DNA of 64,000 nucleotides from Argyresthia goedartella (lineage: Eukaryota; Arthropoda; Insecta; Lepidoptera; Argyresthiidae), in NCBI GenBank assembly GCA_949825045.1, contig OX463829.1, positions 186,001-250,000 of the forward strand, given 5' to 3'. Below, piece by piece: positions 1-10,710 of the stretch (positions are counted from its first letter, which is position 1; the number at the start of each line of letters is the position of its first letter). The notes below the pieces were generated by a model, which had not been told where the DNA came from, did not search any database, and saw only the letters and a list, made by a program, of their open reading frames with translations. A program made the position numbers and the translations under genes.

Positions 1-303
1 GAGACTAAACCCTGGCAGAGCATACATGGCAGAAGGAAGTGATGGTTTGAGAAAAGATTCCGAAACAAGAATACCATGTATGTTCTGATCGCTAAAAGTA
101 ACAAGGAGGTCAGCATAGCTGGTGTGAATGCTTTGTGCATTAATATGCACAACGTTAAAGTTTGTACCCAGGTTTGAAAACACCCTCTTCAAGTTGTAGG
201 GCAGCGAGTCATCCGCTGATGACGACCCATCACTTACCGCACTAACGGAAACATCACTATTAGGGCAAGAGAAGTAGCTATCATCAAAGTTGAAGGTATC
301 CAT
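1..303 (-). CDS. Start of LINE ORF2 (endonuclease domain), partial at window edge
   Basis: Reading down from an ATG at 303-301 gives 101 open codons to the window edge. After an acidic, serine-rich N-terminus of about 45 residues comes VVHINAQSI (residues about 50-58), the first strand of the apurinic-like endonuclease (EEP) fold of LINE ORF2 proteins, then ILVSESFLK, the motif that carries the catalytic Glu. The product would nick target DNA and, with the reverse transcriptase beyond the edge, carry out target-primed reverse transcription. Whether the remaining ORF2 is intact cannot be seen. Confidence 0.8.
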   Translation of the reverse strand, partial: MDTFNFDDSYFSCPNSDVSVSAVSDGSSSADDSLPYNLKRVFSNLGTNFNVVHINAQSIHTSYADLLVTFSDQNIHGILVSESFLKPSLPSAMYALPGFSL

Positions 304-846
304 AAACTAGAAAATATAATAAATATAAATAAGAAATAAATACTTAAATGAAATTAACCTAAAAGTTAATACCAAAAAAATCAGATAATTTAGCCTGAAC
401 CCAATACACTGGGTTTGCTGGGAAAGAAATTGGACAAAATAACTAAAACAAACTTACAAACATTGAAGTGAAAAACACAAGCTGGACATACAATAAGAAG
501 TAAAATAAAAAACTTAATTTACATTTATAGACAAAACGAACACGCCCAGCATTCCAACATTACACCATCGCTACTATAACCATTAGGCCGTGGCAGCACA
601 ACGTTGGATAAACGTTGGAGTGTCGGGAACTTGCTTGACACATCGAGAGAATCTATTTGTTTGTTCGTAAAACTTGACTTGACGAGAAACTAAATGCAAA
701 ACAAAACAAAAAGTACCTACCTACACAGAGAAAACTGGAAAGGAATATTAAATCCACCTTGTAAAAGTAATAATGAGAATAAAAGTATTACCCGTCCAAC
801 TTGCGACAACACGATGAAATACAACAATATGGTTGAGTACGAGATG
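304..846 (-). other. Spacer between ORF1 and ORF2 of LINE I
   Basis: AT-rich 543-bp stretch between the end of ORF1 (847) and the ATG of ORF2 (303). Open frames here are short and resemble nothing known. It is long for a LINE inter-ORF gap, so it may hold a deletion scar, an insertion, or the true upstream part of ORF2 now broken. Confidence 0.5.
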
Positions 847-1710
847 TTACTTCTTGGTTCCCGCTGGACCAGCGCGCCTGTTGCTGGGTTGACGCTTGCC
901 ATGGGCAGGCCCCGAAGAAGCCGTAACAGCACCTGTAGCAACCACAGCCGGTTTCTTAGCAGAGATGTTAGCCGGTCCGGCCCTAGGCAGAGCAGAAGGA
1001 GGGAACTTGGCGGTGTGAACCAGGAGCTCCGACATACGCTCCACCTTCTGTCTGGATTTGTCAGGAAGCAGCAAAACGATTCTGCCCTCATTTGTCCAGC
1101 AATTCGGCATACCAAAGTGTTTTCTCGCAGCCATAAACACCTCGTGCCTGGATTTTGTAAGAAACTCGGATATAGTTATTCCAGTTCCCTTCAATGCTGT
1201 CTTGCCTTTCCAGGCCTCTGATCGTGCACTGAAGTTTGTGAACCTCACCAGCAAAGGACGGGGATTAGATGGCTTTGTAGTAGATCCCAGTCTATGCACT
1301 ACACTGATGTTGGACACACACCCAGGGGACAACTTCATTTTGTTGGATAATACTACCCTCACTAAGTCATTGGCCTGTTCCTTCTCTTCTTCGGGGACTC
1401 CATGAAGAAGGAGCACCTTACGTCTGGACGCCATCTCAAGTCGGTCCTGGCCAGCAAGCAGCAACTCCATCTGAGAGCGCAGCAAGTCAAGGCAATTCCA
1501 AGTAAATGCCTTGAACTCAACAAACTCACATGCGATGGTGTTGAAATCGAGTTGGCTGCTGGACGAGGACATGGTGGCAGCCTCCCGAAGCTCCTTCTCA
1601 TATTGAGACATCCTTGAGTTAAAAGTGGTGGCAATCTTCTCCATGTTATTGTTTAACTTTGTGTATAGGTCCATAGTGAAGTGAAGTTTGATTTCCAGGT
1701 ATGTTTGCAA
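847..1710 (-). CDS. LINE ORF1 protein (nucleic-acid-binding, coiled coil plus RRM-like)
   Basis: Uninterrupted frame of 287 codons. The likely start is the ATG at 1673-1671 (MDLYTKLNNN), because the upstream leader is poor. A heptad-like N-terminal stretch (residues about 13-80) suggests a trimerising coiled coil. It is followed by KVLLLHGVPEE and a RPLLVRF strand, the pattern of the RRM-like core of LINE ORF1 proteins, and by a basic Pro/Ala-rich C-terminus. ORF1 proteins coat the element RNA and act as chaperones. No zinc knuckle is visible. Confidence 0.7.
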   Translation of the reverse strand: MQTYLEIKLHFTMDLYTKLNNNMEKIATTFNSRMSQYEKELREAATMSSSSSQLDFNTIACEFVEFKAFTWNCLDLLRSQMELLLAGQDRLEMASRRKVLLLHGVPEEEKEQANDLVRVVLSNKMKLSPGCVSNISVVHRLGSTTKPSNPRPLLVRFTNFSARSEAWKGKTALKGTGITISEFLTKSRHEVFMAARKHFGMPNCWTNEGRIVLLLPDKSRQKVERMSELLVHTAKFPPSALPRAGPANISAKKPAVVATGAVTASSGPAHGKRQPSNRRAGPAGTKK

Positions 1711-1868
1711 GATTATGTATGATTACCCAGTGTTGATGGGGGTCCAGGCCTAGTTTTATAATATAATTATTGACATTAATGTATTAAAAATTATTAAAAT
1801 GAATTTAAAATTGGGAGTTCTCTTCTCTCTGGAGGGCTCTTAATCAATTTCTCTCCGCACCGCCCGTT

Positions 1869-3504
1869 GTGATGGACTCTACCGTCAAGCAAGCCACTCT
1901 TCGGAGCCTGCGTTCTAGGTCACTTCCCAACACCACTCCCTTCAACATGAGATATGTCGGAGTTGACACAGTTAAAAGGGCATTGTTGGCGATTAGCTCC
2001 AAAGCAGTCGGACATGACAACATCTGCCTAAAAATGATCTTCACTATCCTAGATGACCTGCTTCCGCCCATAACGCACATTTTAAATTTTTCCCTTTCAA
2101 ACTGCTCCTTCCCTACTGCTTGGAAACATGCACTAGTTATCCCTCTCCCTAAATCATCCAATCCCACCTGCTTCAAAGAATATCGCCCGATTTCCATCTT
2201 GCCGATCCTATCAAAAGTCCTCGAATCCATTGTCCATACCCAGCTCTCCCAATATCTATCCTTTAACAACCTATTAAATCCTTTTCAATCAGGCTTGAGA
2301 CCGGGTCACAGCACAGTTACGGCTCTACTTAAAGTGACGGATGATATTCAGGTTGCCATGGATCAGAAGCAGCTTTCGTTGCTTACCCTGCTCGACTTCA
2401 GCAGTGCCTTTAACTGTGTTGACTTTGACATTCTCGTTGAACTTCTCAAATCTCTTAATCTCTCTTCCCATTCTATCAGCTGGTTCGACTCATACCTTCG
2501 TGACCGTAAACAGCGTATCAAATCGGAGACGACTTGCACGGATTGGTGTGACCTCACCTCCGGTGTCCCCCAAGGTGGCATTCTCTCTCCTCTTCTATTT
2601 TCTATATTTATTAACTCCATCTCCGATGCCCTCTCATCTTCTTATCATCTTTACGCGGATGACTTACAAATCTATCGCCACTTCTCTCCCGATAATGTAA
2701 ACTCCGTTGTGGAGGCGTTAAACGCTGACTTAGAGGGGTATTAGAGGATGGGCCTCGTCATTTGGGCTACTGGTTAACCCAAACAAGTCCCAGGCCATGA
2801 TTATAGGTACCAGACACTCACTATGTTTGTTGAAGCAACAGTCTGTCCCTCCTGTATCTTATAACGGTACCGTAATCATGTATAGCGACACAGCGAAAAA
2901 CCTGGGTGTTGTTTTCGATAACCAGTTAACCTGGTCAACGCATATCAGCGAGGTCAGCAGGCGAGTTTACGCTACCTTTCACTCTCTCAGGAGACTTCAG
3001 AACTTTCTTCCTCGTCAGACCAAAATTATTCTCGCCCAGTCTCTTTTACTTCCCCTCATTGACTATGCTGATGTTTGCTGGGTAAGCGCAAATGAAGAGC
3101 AACTGAACAAACTCGAACGACTTCAAAACCAAGGGATTCGGTTCATCTTCGGACTGCGAAAATATGATCACGTTTCTCAACATCGCAGGGAGTTGAATTG
3201 GCTTCCGATTCGTCTTCGACGGGACTCTCATATCCTATGCCTGCTCTACAATATTTTGTGGAACCCTCGGTACCCTAACTTCCTGCGTGATCGCTTCGAA
3301 TTTCTTTCTTCATGCAGGCCTCGGAGAACTCACATGGCTACTATGCTTAAAGCCCCACAACGCTCTACTGCAACCTTCGAGCACGGGTTTAGAATCCGCG
3401 CTATACGGCTGTGGAATGAACTTCCCTGCACCATCAGGGACAGTCCATCGCTGAATATCTTTAAGAACCGACTAAAGAAGCACTATCTTTCACTTTCTAT
3501 TTAG
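1869..3504 (+). pseudogene. LINE II reverse transcriptase (frameshifted)
   Basis: Two frames together cover the RT palm and thumb. 1869-2739 holds YRPISILPILSK (RT block 1), LLDFSSAFN, SGVPQGGILSP and HLYADDLQIY, which has the YADD catalytic core. One extra base near 2737-2740 moves the frame; the protein then continues (VNPNKSQAMIIGT) through the thumb and C-terminal domain to the TAG at 3502-3504. There is no endonuclease. The frameshift makes the copy inactive. Assignment to jockey versus CR1 needs a tree. Confidence 0.8.
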
Positions 3505-3509
3505 CTATA

Positions 3510-3950
3510 CGGGTGTCCGGAAGGTAGGTGCAATCCTTTAAGGGGGTGATAGCTGACATCATTTCGAACATTTTAAGCTTAACATGTATATGGCAATAAT
3601 CGTTTAATTTTTTTTTATTTAATTTTTTAGTGTTTTTTTCAAAAATACCCAAATCTCATACATAGCCGGTTCTACCACGCCAGTTAGAATTAATGTCAAA
3701 GGTGTAAAGCTGTTTTTGTATTGTCTAACGTTTATTTAACCAAATAGTATGAATTCTAAGCATCTATGTTGACTTTGAGAAAAAATAGAGACATTGAAAC
3801 ATGAAAAATAATTGTACAGTTTGATTTAAATACTTTGATTTGAGGTTAAATAAAATTAAATAAAATACTTTTCATCGTTCAAACCTTTTTTAAAACACGT
3901 CTGGTTTCTGCTCTTTATTTTAAGCTTTTGTTCATGCAGGTAACTGGCTT
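3510..3950 (+). repeat. Left long terminal inverted repeat of the rosa-like element
   Basis: About 440 bases whose reverse complement recurs at 5413-5851. Matching continues from GGGTGTCCGGAAGGTAGG at the tip to the inner stretch GTTCATGCAGGTAACTGG, with scattered mismatches and small A/T-run differences. This is far longer than the roughly 30-bp TIR of classical mariners. Confidence 0.85.
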
Positions 3951-4055
3951 AATAGCTGAGTTATGTCGAATTATTTATCTGCGTCGAACGAAGGAAAGTA
4001 TTTTGATTTCAAAGTTTAATATTTAAAAAAAAACACAATTGTTGGTAAAATAATT

Positions 4056-5123
4056 TTATTCATTTTCAAAATGTGATCCACCATTTCTAATACAAGCACG
4101 GGCCCTATTCCTTACGGTGGTGGTGGTCACCTTCAGCATCATCTCTTCCTTCATAGTGGTAAATGCATCATTGATTCTCTGCACCAACTCGTCCTTTGTT
4201 CTTATTTCTGTCGTGTAGACAAGTTCTTTGGCCCGGCCCCAGACGAAAAAATCCATGGGTGTAAGGTCCGGCGATCGAGGGGGCCAAGGCCAAGGTCCGT
4301 CTCTGCCGATCCAACGCTCCGGGAAACAGTCGCTTAAATAGTCTCTTACATTCCGAGTCCAATGCGCTGGACAACCATCTTGTTGGAAAATCAATGGCCT
4401 CTCTAGGTCCAATAGTCCAGCTTCTTCTAAAAGTCCAGGTATGTCGTTCTGTAGGAATGATAAGTATTTTGGTCCATCCAATTTGTCGGGTAGATAGTGT
4501 GGCCCAATAAGAGTTCTACCGATTACTCCAGCCCACACGTTGACAGAGAATTTTCTCTGGAATGATTTTTGTTTTTTCCAGTGTGGATTTGCGCCCTTGT
4601 CACCCCATTTATGGAGGTTGTGGAAATTATTGATTCCCTCCCTCGAAAACTTGGACTCGTCCGTCCACAGTATACTTTTCAAAAAGTGACGGTCTTCTAT
4701 GTCCATATCCAATAAGAAGCGGCAAAACTGGACTCTTCTTATGGGGTCATCTTCTTCTAAGCCCTGTACTCCAGTACCATGAAAGGGATATTTTCCTTCT
4801 TTATGCATCGTCGTCCACACCTTCCATCTCGAAAAGCCCAGGTCAGCAGCTACTTTTCTGACGCTCGTAGTGGGATCCGCAGCAAAAGCTGCCAGTATTT
4901 GTTCTTCTACATCTACATCAGCACCAGGGTTGACTCCACGTACCGGATTGTTTCCAACGCCATTTTCGATAAGCCGACGAAAGGTGTTTTGAAACACCCT
5001 GAAATTGGGTACTCTCCGATCTGGATAACGCTCCTGGTACAAGCGGCGCGCCAAAGCACCGTTTCCGTCAGCTCGTCCGTACATAAAAACAATATCGGCG
5101 TACTCTGCATTGGTAAACGCCAT
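4056..5123 (-). CDS. Mariner-family transposase, DD41D type
   Basis: Intact 355-codon frame from ATG at 5123. The N-terminus (FTNAEYADIVFMYG) is the helical region found in this insect transposase group. A helix-turn-helix follows (VRKVAADLGFSRWKV, about residues 83-97). Catalytic residues: D in WTDESKF, D in FQQDGCPAH, and the third D in SPDLTPMDFF. Exactly 41 residues separate the second and third Asp, which is the signature of the rosa (DD41D) branch. It would bind the long TIRs and move the element into TA sites. No lesion is seen, so the copy could be autonomous. Confidence 0.9.
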   Translation of the reverse strand: MAFTNAEYADIVFMYGRADGNGALARRLYQERYPDRRVPNFRVFQNTFRRLIENGVGNNPVRGVNPGADVDVEEQILAAFAADPTTSVRKVAADLGFSRWKVWTTMHKEGKYPFHGTGVQGLEEDDPIRRVQFCRFLLDMDIEDRHFLKSILWTDESKFSREGINNFHNLHKWGDKGANPHWKKQKSFQRKFSVNVWAGVIGRTLIGPHYLPDKLDGPKYLSFLQNDIPGLLEEAGLLDLERPLIFQQDGCPAHWTRNVRDYLSDCFPERWIGRDGPWPWPPRSPDLTPMDFFVWGRAKELVYTTEIRTKDELVQRINDAFTTMKEEMMLKVTTTTVRNRARACIRNGGSHFENE

Positions 5124-5412
5124 GTCACAAAGTGTTCAATAAAAGTCCAATGTAATTCAACACGTGAAGGAACTCAACGCCGGAGCGGACTCAACTTGAC
5201 ACGGTGATTTAATTAAATAATAACTCAACACGACGAACGTAGAAACCACACACAACCAGTCACGAGAGCAGATGCTAAGCAAAGCTGATAAAGAGAGATA
5301 GACAAAGGGCAGATTCCGGTTACGAATCGTAACCTACGATGCCAGCTCTGGTAACAAAGCAGCCCGACGCTCGGCGCTCCACAATGGATATTTCAGTAAT
5401 TCTGAGAATTGG

Positions 5413-5851
5413 CCAGTCACCTGCATGAACAATAGCTTAAAATAAAGAGCAGAAACCAGACGTGTTTTTAAAAAGGTTTGAACGATGAAAAGTATTTTAT
5501 TTTATTTTATTTAACCTCAAATCAAAGTGTTACATTGCAACTGTACAATTATTTTTCATGTATCAATGTCTCTATTTTTTCTCAAAGTCAACACAGATGC
5601 TTAGAATTCATACTATTTGGTTAAATAAACGTTAGACAATACAAAAACAGCTTTACACCTTTGACATTAATTCTAACTGGCGCGGTAGAACCGACTATGT
5701 ATAAAATTTGGGTATTTTTGAAAAAAATACTAAAAAAATAAATTTAAAAAAAATAAACGATAATCGCCATATACATGTTAAGCTTAAAATGTTCGAAATG
5801 ATGTCAGCTATCACCCCCTTAAAGGATTGCACCTACCTTCCGGACACCCGG
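5413..5851 (-). repeat. Right long terminal inverted repeat of the rosa-like element
   Basis: Reverse-complement partner of 3510-3950, ending CCGGACACCCG at 5851 next to the TA target copy. It starts about 290 bp upstream of the transposase ATG. Confidence 0.85.
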
Positions 5852-5853
5852 TA

Positions 5854-6161
5854 TAATGTATTAGTATTAGTATATTTGTAAGATATTTATTGATATGCTG
5901 TATTTATGTAACTGTGTATGTAGTCTATATTTCTTAGCAATAGGGTTTTATGTATGTGTAATATGTATTATATTAGAATATAGTCTTAATTGTACGCGCA
6001 ATTCTTTCCCTTACCTATCATCTCCGTCTCCTATCCAACATGGTTTGCTGGAAGAAATCTCTTTTTAGAGATAAGCTCGCCTTTGTACATGTTTTTTCTA
6101 TCATAAATTATCTGTATGTCTGTTTTGTTTAGTACAATAAAGAAATTACGAAATTACGAAA
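5854..6161 (+). other. 3' UTR and tail of LINE II
   Basis: Displaced 3' end of LINE II beyond the mariner. It includes the segment TTTGCTGGAAGAAATCTC, then GCTCGCCTTTGTAC and ACAATAAAG, before two attacgaa units at 6144-6161. The 8-mers may belong to this element or to the abutting LINE III, which ends here in the opposite orientation. Confidence 0.6.
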
Positions 6162-6165
6162 TGTT

Positions 6166-9112
6166 TTAATTATATTGTTTGGAAACAGAGTTTTTGATGA
6201 GGAACTCTTTTATCTTATACTTATACTTATTGCTATCGCTATTAATATATAAATGTTGAAGGTCGTTTGGAAGTTCGTTGACCATATCCGGCAAGAAGTA
6301 CATCCATGTTCTAGTTCCATATACATTATTATATCTAGGTAATGTAAATGATGGCATAGAGGTAAGGTTACGTAGTCTAGAGGATCTTTCCTTTTTTTTC
6401 AAGAACGTTTTGTTAATATCTTCATCGATTAGTGTATGTAATTTTAATTTGTCGTATACATCTAGTATTTTACAGTATTGGAATAGGTTAATTTTGGTTT
6501 TCTTATCTCCAGAAAAGGCTTTCGTTGGAACAATTACTTTTAAAATACTTTTTTGTAGTTTATACATCTTTTATAAATATGTTTTGTATGATCTTCCGTA
6601 GCTACTTATACCATATCCTATAATTGCATCGGCCATTGCCATATATATTAGTCTTAGTATTTTAAACGGTACTTTATATTTAAGAATCGCAAATTTACCC
6701 AATAACGCTCTCAGTTTATGACACACATGTTGTATGTGCGGTTCCCAGTTGAAGCGCTTATCTATAATCAGTCCTAGGTACTTGTGTTGTTGGACCACCT
6801 CTAGTGATGTGCATTTACAGTTTGTATTTTTTGCGTGAAAACATTGATGTTCATGTGCTACGATGCTGGGTTGGGTGTCGGTGCTGTTGTGAGATGAGTG
6901 AATGTGTACTACTTTCGTCTAGTTTGAATTGATAACGAGCGCCGCGTCATGCGCCCATTTGCATAAAAGGTTGTAATTTTCTTGCATAATCCGTTCCGCT
7001 GTTTTTATATCACTGTGGGCGACAACCAAGCATGTATCATCGGCAAATTGGTAAACCGATTCTTCTGTTATAATATCACACATATCATTGACATAAAACA
7101 GATATTCTAGGGGGGCTAATATGGACCCTTGAGCAGATCCTACCTCAGTATGAGTCAAGCCACTAAGCTGGTCTGCTATTTTTACTGTTGTGAATCGACA
7201 GCTGTGATAATTTTTTATCCATTTTAGGAATGGGCCCTGTATACCATTTTGTTCTAATCTATTATATAATGTTTCATATTCTATGGTGTCGAAGGCCTTA
7301 CTAAAATCGATAAAAATAGTTAGTACATGTTTTTTATTATTTAGGTACTCGTTAACTTCGTTAGTAAATTTTGACAAAAGCTGAGTTGTACTTTTATTTT
7401 TTTGAAATCCGTTTTGATTGTTATTTATGATTCCATATATTTGTATGTAGTTATTTATTTGAATGCGGAAGTATCTCTCGATGATCTTATCTATACTAGA
7501 CAGAATGGTGATTGGTCGATAATTGTTGGTATCTGTTTTACTTCCATTTTTGAATATTGGTCTTATGATGCCTATTTTTATTTGGTCAGGATATATAGTT
7601 GTTTCTATACACTGATTTATCAGGTGAGTGATAATTGGAATAAGCTCATTTGATATAATTTTAATATCACATACTCTAATGCCATCAATGCCTGGACTCT
7701 TTTTTGAATTCATGTGTTTAATAATTTTTTCCGTGATTTCATTACTGGCCTTGTATATTTTCATACATCTATCCGTGATATTTATATGATTTTTGTTATC
7801 AAGAAGTGGCCTTTTGCAATTTAGGCATATTTTTTTTACATTATTGCTGAATTCTTCAGCAAATTTATTAGTTAAATTAGTGACATTCGTGTTAAAAGCC
7901 TTACATATTATTTCATCTATCGATTTTGTAAGTTTACCGCATAATTTATTTATTATTTGCCATATCTGTTTTGTGTTTTTAAAGTTATTGTTTATTTCCT
8001 GTATAGTATAATTGTTTTTTATTAGGTTAGTATAGGCAGTGGTTTTGTTCCTGTAATTATTATAAATTAATCTATTTTTCGCATTGCTTTGGTCCTTTTT
8101 CCAAATTTTGTATAGTTCATCTCTTGTCTTGCACATAGTGATTAGTTTTTTGTCGATCCACTTACAATTTTTTCTTTTTCCTTCACTATTATTTTTGATT
8201 TTGTACTTACAATTTTTATAAGTTACATTAAATTTATTGATTATAAAGTTTAGAATATCGTTGGGGTTTTTCATTTCCAACGCTAATCTCCAATCAGTGT
8301 TTTTAAGTTCCGAAATTAGTTTCTGATGATTTAGTTTAGTTGAGACCTTGTTTACGAGGGGTGGTTTGGTAAGGCGCGTATTGTCTTTTATCAAGCAACC
8401 GGTTATGCAATGATCAGCTGGTGCTATATTGATAACGGTCGTGTTCACGTCGCGGTTACCTACGCAACGCATAAAGATGTGATCAATACAAGATCTCGTT
8501 ATAAGATCACCCTTTTTTTCTATTCGTGTATATTGCGTAATACCGCTTTCAAGTCCAATTTCGCTTAGTTTGTTTAAATACTGAATCCTGTGTTCATTAT
8601 ACTTTTTTGTGTCAATGTTCATGTCTCCTATAATCATGTAGTCGCTTTTTATTGCATATTTTTTATTTAAAATAGAAAGTTCTTCAATAAAACGTGTCTT
8701 ATTTTTATCCGGCGGCCTATATACCGCACATATTCCTATTTTGTAGTTATAAGATGTTTTTATTTCGCCTGTTAAGCATTCAAAATTATAGGTACACGAG
8801 TCTGTCCTGTAAAATTCTATGCTTTTGTGTATGTATAATATTTCTATAATTTATAAGTTCTGTGTACATACTATAGTTATCTAGCTGAAATAATTGTTTA
8901 CAATTTTCGTTTATATTAGCTTCCGTAATCACAATAATATGAATGGTGTTTTTACAGTTATGTATAGTGCATTCTATCTGGCTGAAGTTTTTTACCATAG
9001 ATCGTATATTTACATGAAGTGTTAGTAAACATTGCTCAGTAATTGATTGCGATCCTACAAAGTCATTCCAGGTATCAAAGTTTTGTTCTATTATAAATGA
9101 CTCATTAGCCAT
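6166..9112 (-). pseudogene. LINE III ORF2: endonuclease-reverse transcriptase with three lesions
   Basis: Starts at 9112 (MANESFIIEQ) with the endonuclease, whose first part contains LTLHVNIRSM and VITEANINE. A frameshift in about 8790-8830 moves to the next frame, which carries VYRPPDKN, MIIGDMNID (catalytic Asp) and then the RT: NYRPITILSSIDKI, FIDFSKAFDTI, SAQGSILAP and FADDTCLVV. TAG at 6919-6921 and TAA at 6571-6573 are in the same frame and probably replace lysine codons. The C-terminal domain then runs to the stop at 6166-6168. Otherwise the coding region is well preserved. Confidence 0.85.
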
Positions 9113-9179
9113 TTATGTAAAAAAAGTTGGCAGTTAGTACGACAGTATATTTTAACTTATGAGTATGGTGATACCTTGA

Positions 9180-10166
9180 TTAGGGGTGATCCTCAATTTC
9201 GGCGATAATCCTCTCAATTTCGCTCTGGGACCTAATCACAAAGTATTTTTCGTTTTCCGATTTGCGCGCCATTATGTTCCCGTTCTTTATCCATACGAAC
9301 TTATACTGGTATTTATCTTTCAGCTCCGTTTTTGTTTTCCACAGTAGGAATGCAGTTGAGGGTGTGAGTGCCTCTCGTACGTATATCTTGTCGTCTCCGT
9401 CGATGCCTAGGTCCTTGCTGTAGATGCTAGTATCCCTCGACTTGTTGATCCGTTGTTCCCGGCAGCCCTCCTGCAGGATAACTGTGATGGCGGAGTGTTC
9501 CCGTTTCTTGTTGATATTTGAATTGCGTGATTTCTTCCGGAATACTTTTTTTATGCTATCCGGTTTTTGTTGCAGCTTGGAACATATGACATTTAATATA
9601 TTTGTTAGATTCTCATCTTTTTCTTCTTTTATTCCGCATATCTCGATGTGATTGTTTATCTGATTTTGTTCCATCATATTGATGCGTTGCTCCAACACGT
9701 CATTTCGTAGGTTCATAGTATTTAAGTTGTTTTTGAGTTCATGTTGTTGTTTTTCCATGATTTTTCGCTGATGTTCATATCTGTTTATCTTCTCTTCATA
9801 CTCATCTATTTTGTCCGAGAAAAAAGATAATGCTGGTTGCATTTCTATGCGTATTGTTTCGCGTACCTCCCTCCTTATCTGTGCTAACATTTGTTTGGTG
9901 GTGTCACTAGTAGTTGATAGTTGCTGTTCCGAGTCTGTAGCCTCTTCATCGTCGGCGTCAGGCATGATGCATGACAGCCGCTTGGGTCGGACGCTTCCGA
10001 TGCAGGGCCGGCATTTCCAGTCCACGGATTCGGTTGAGTTTAGAGCACTGAGCTGATCCGCATTAATCGATGCACACTGCGCATGTAGCCATTTAGAACA
10101 TTTGCTGCACTGCAATCCAGGACACTTTTTGGTTACCAGTTTATTACATTTGGCACATTTTGCCAT
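9180..10166 (-). CDS. LINE III ORF1 protein with N-terminal PHD zinc finger
   Basis: Intact 328-codon frame. Residues 4-55 form a C4HC3 PHD finger: CAKC, CPGLQCSKC, WLHAQC and CRPC supply the ligands in order. A long Glu/Gln/Lys-rich coiled coil (about residues 90-170) follows, then an RRM-like region with IEICGIKEE. PHD fingers in CR1-group ORF1 proteins are established; a chromatin-targeting role is plausible but not proven. The basic C-terminus suits RNA binding. The start ATG at 10166-10164 directly precedes the first Cys pair. Confidence 0.85.
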   Translation of the reverse strand: MAKCAKCNKLVTKKCPGLQCSKCSKWLHAQCASINADQLSALNSTESVDWKCRPCIGSVRPKRLSCIMPDADDEEATDSEQQLSTTSDTTKQMLAQIRREVRETIRIEMQPALSFFSDKIDEYEEKINRYEHQRKIMEKQQHELKNNLNTMNLRNDVLEQRINMMEQNQINNHIEICGIKEEKDENLTNILNVICSKLQQKPDSIKKVFRKKSRNSNINKKREHSAITVILQEGCREQRINKSRDTSIYSKDLGIDGDDKIYVREALTPSTAFLLWKTKTELKDKYQYKFVWIKNGNIMARKSENEKYFVIRSQSEIERIIAEIEDHP

Positions 10167-10337
10167 TGTAGGTATCTGAGGGTAGTCGTATTTCGCGTTA
10201 GAAAAACAATTCGTGCGGTTGCGCGTCCACTCTGTTTCGCATCGAGCGAGGCACTGAAATTAGAGTAACCCAAACATTTTTCAGTGTTTGTTGACAGCAC
10301 AAACCTTTGATATAAGAAACGCCGCACGCCGGGCATA
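10167..10337 (-). other. Probable 5' UTR of LINE III
   Basis: Short stretch upstream of the PHD ORF1 with no convincing frame of its own. The 5' border is placed before the GCCGCGTTTACACTATGCC motif at about 10340, which looks like the tip of another element. Confidence 0.4.
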
Positions 10338-10710
10338 AAGCCGCGTTTACACTATGCCAATGACTTGCATACAAGTTGCAGGTTTAATCTTTACGCACAA
10401 CACTCAAGTCAGCTTATTTGCACGCAAGTTGCAAGTGCAAACCCAAAATGTCCAACATTAAAATATCGAAAGTTTAAGTTAACTATCGCATAATGCAAAC
10501 AAGACTGCTGAAATGTCCCTTATAGTCCTAATACATAGAACCACTCCCATTTGGACATCTCAAGATGACATGCTTTCCAACAATTGCTCCAATGCATTAT
10601 GGAAAATTGCAACGTTCTTCGAATCCTTTAATAATTTCATTCCACTATTCACTACTATTTGGAAACCGAAACAAATACAAAACATTCTTTTTATGTTTCA
10701 GGTTGAACTA

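Larger units (their letters stand above)
1..1740 (-). mobile_element. LINE I: non-LTR retrotransposon, 3' part outside the window
   Basis: Minus-strand LINE with an ORF1 (847-1710), a 543-bp spacer and the beginning of an endonuclease ORF2 that leaves the window at base 1. The gene order and the ORF1 type fit a jockey/CR1-group LINE. The 5' end is not sharp: it lies between 1711 and about 1862, where the oppositely oriented LINE II begins. No target-site duplication can be read because the 3' end is missing. Confidence 0.75.
3510..5851 (-). mobile_element. rosa-like (DD41D) mariner, apparently intact, about 2.34 kb
   Basis: Flanked by TA on both sides (3508-3509 and 5852-5853), as expected for IS630/Tc1/mariner. 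The ends are long inverted repeats: left 3510-3950, right 5413-5851, beginning (C)CGGGTGTCCGGAAGG. One C is missing at the left tip. A single open transposase frame fills the middle. It sits in the 3' UTR of LINE II. Confidence 0.9.
1863..6161 (+). mobile_element. LINE II: 5'-truncated jockey/CR1-like LINE split by a mariner
   Basis: The reverse-transcriptase part starts near 1863 with no endonuclease, so this is a 5'-truncated copy. Coding ends at 3504. Five bases later a TA target is occupied by the mariner at 3510-5851, and the LINE 3' UTR resumes at 5854. The 3' region carries the 'ctggaagaaatctcttttt...aagctcgcctttgtac' type segment common at lepidopteran LINE 3' ends and stops at an ACAATAAAG followed by two copies of an 8-mer attacgaa. 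Confidence 0.75.
6162..10180 (-). mobile_element. LINE III: CR1-type LINE with PHD-finger ORF1
   Basis: Minus-strand element with ORF1 (9180-10166), a 67-bp gap and ORF2 (6166-9112). The 3' UTR is almost absent: the stop codon is followed within about 25 bases by 8-mer repeats (reading atttcgta on the minus strand). A PHD finger in ORF1 is known from CR1-group LINEs. The 5' UTR probably covers some of 10167-10337. Confidence 0.8.

Noticed and set aside
694..1221. Plus-strand 175-codon ORF over LINE I
   Set aside because: Lies antisense to ORF1 and the spacer; no recognisable domain.
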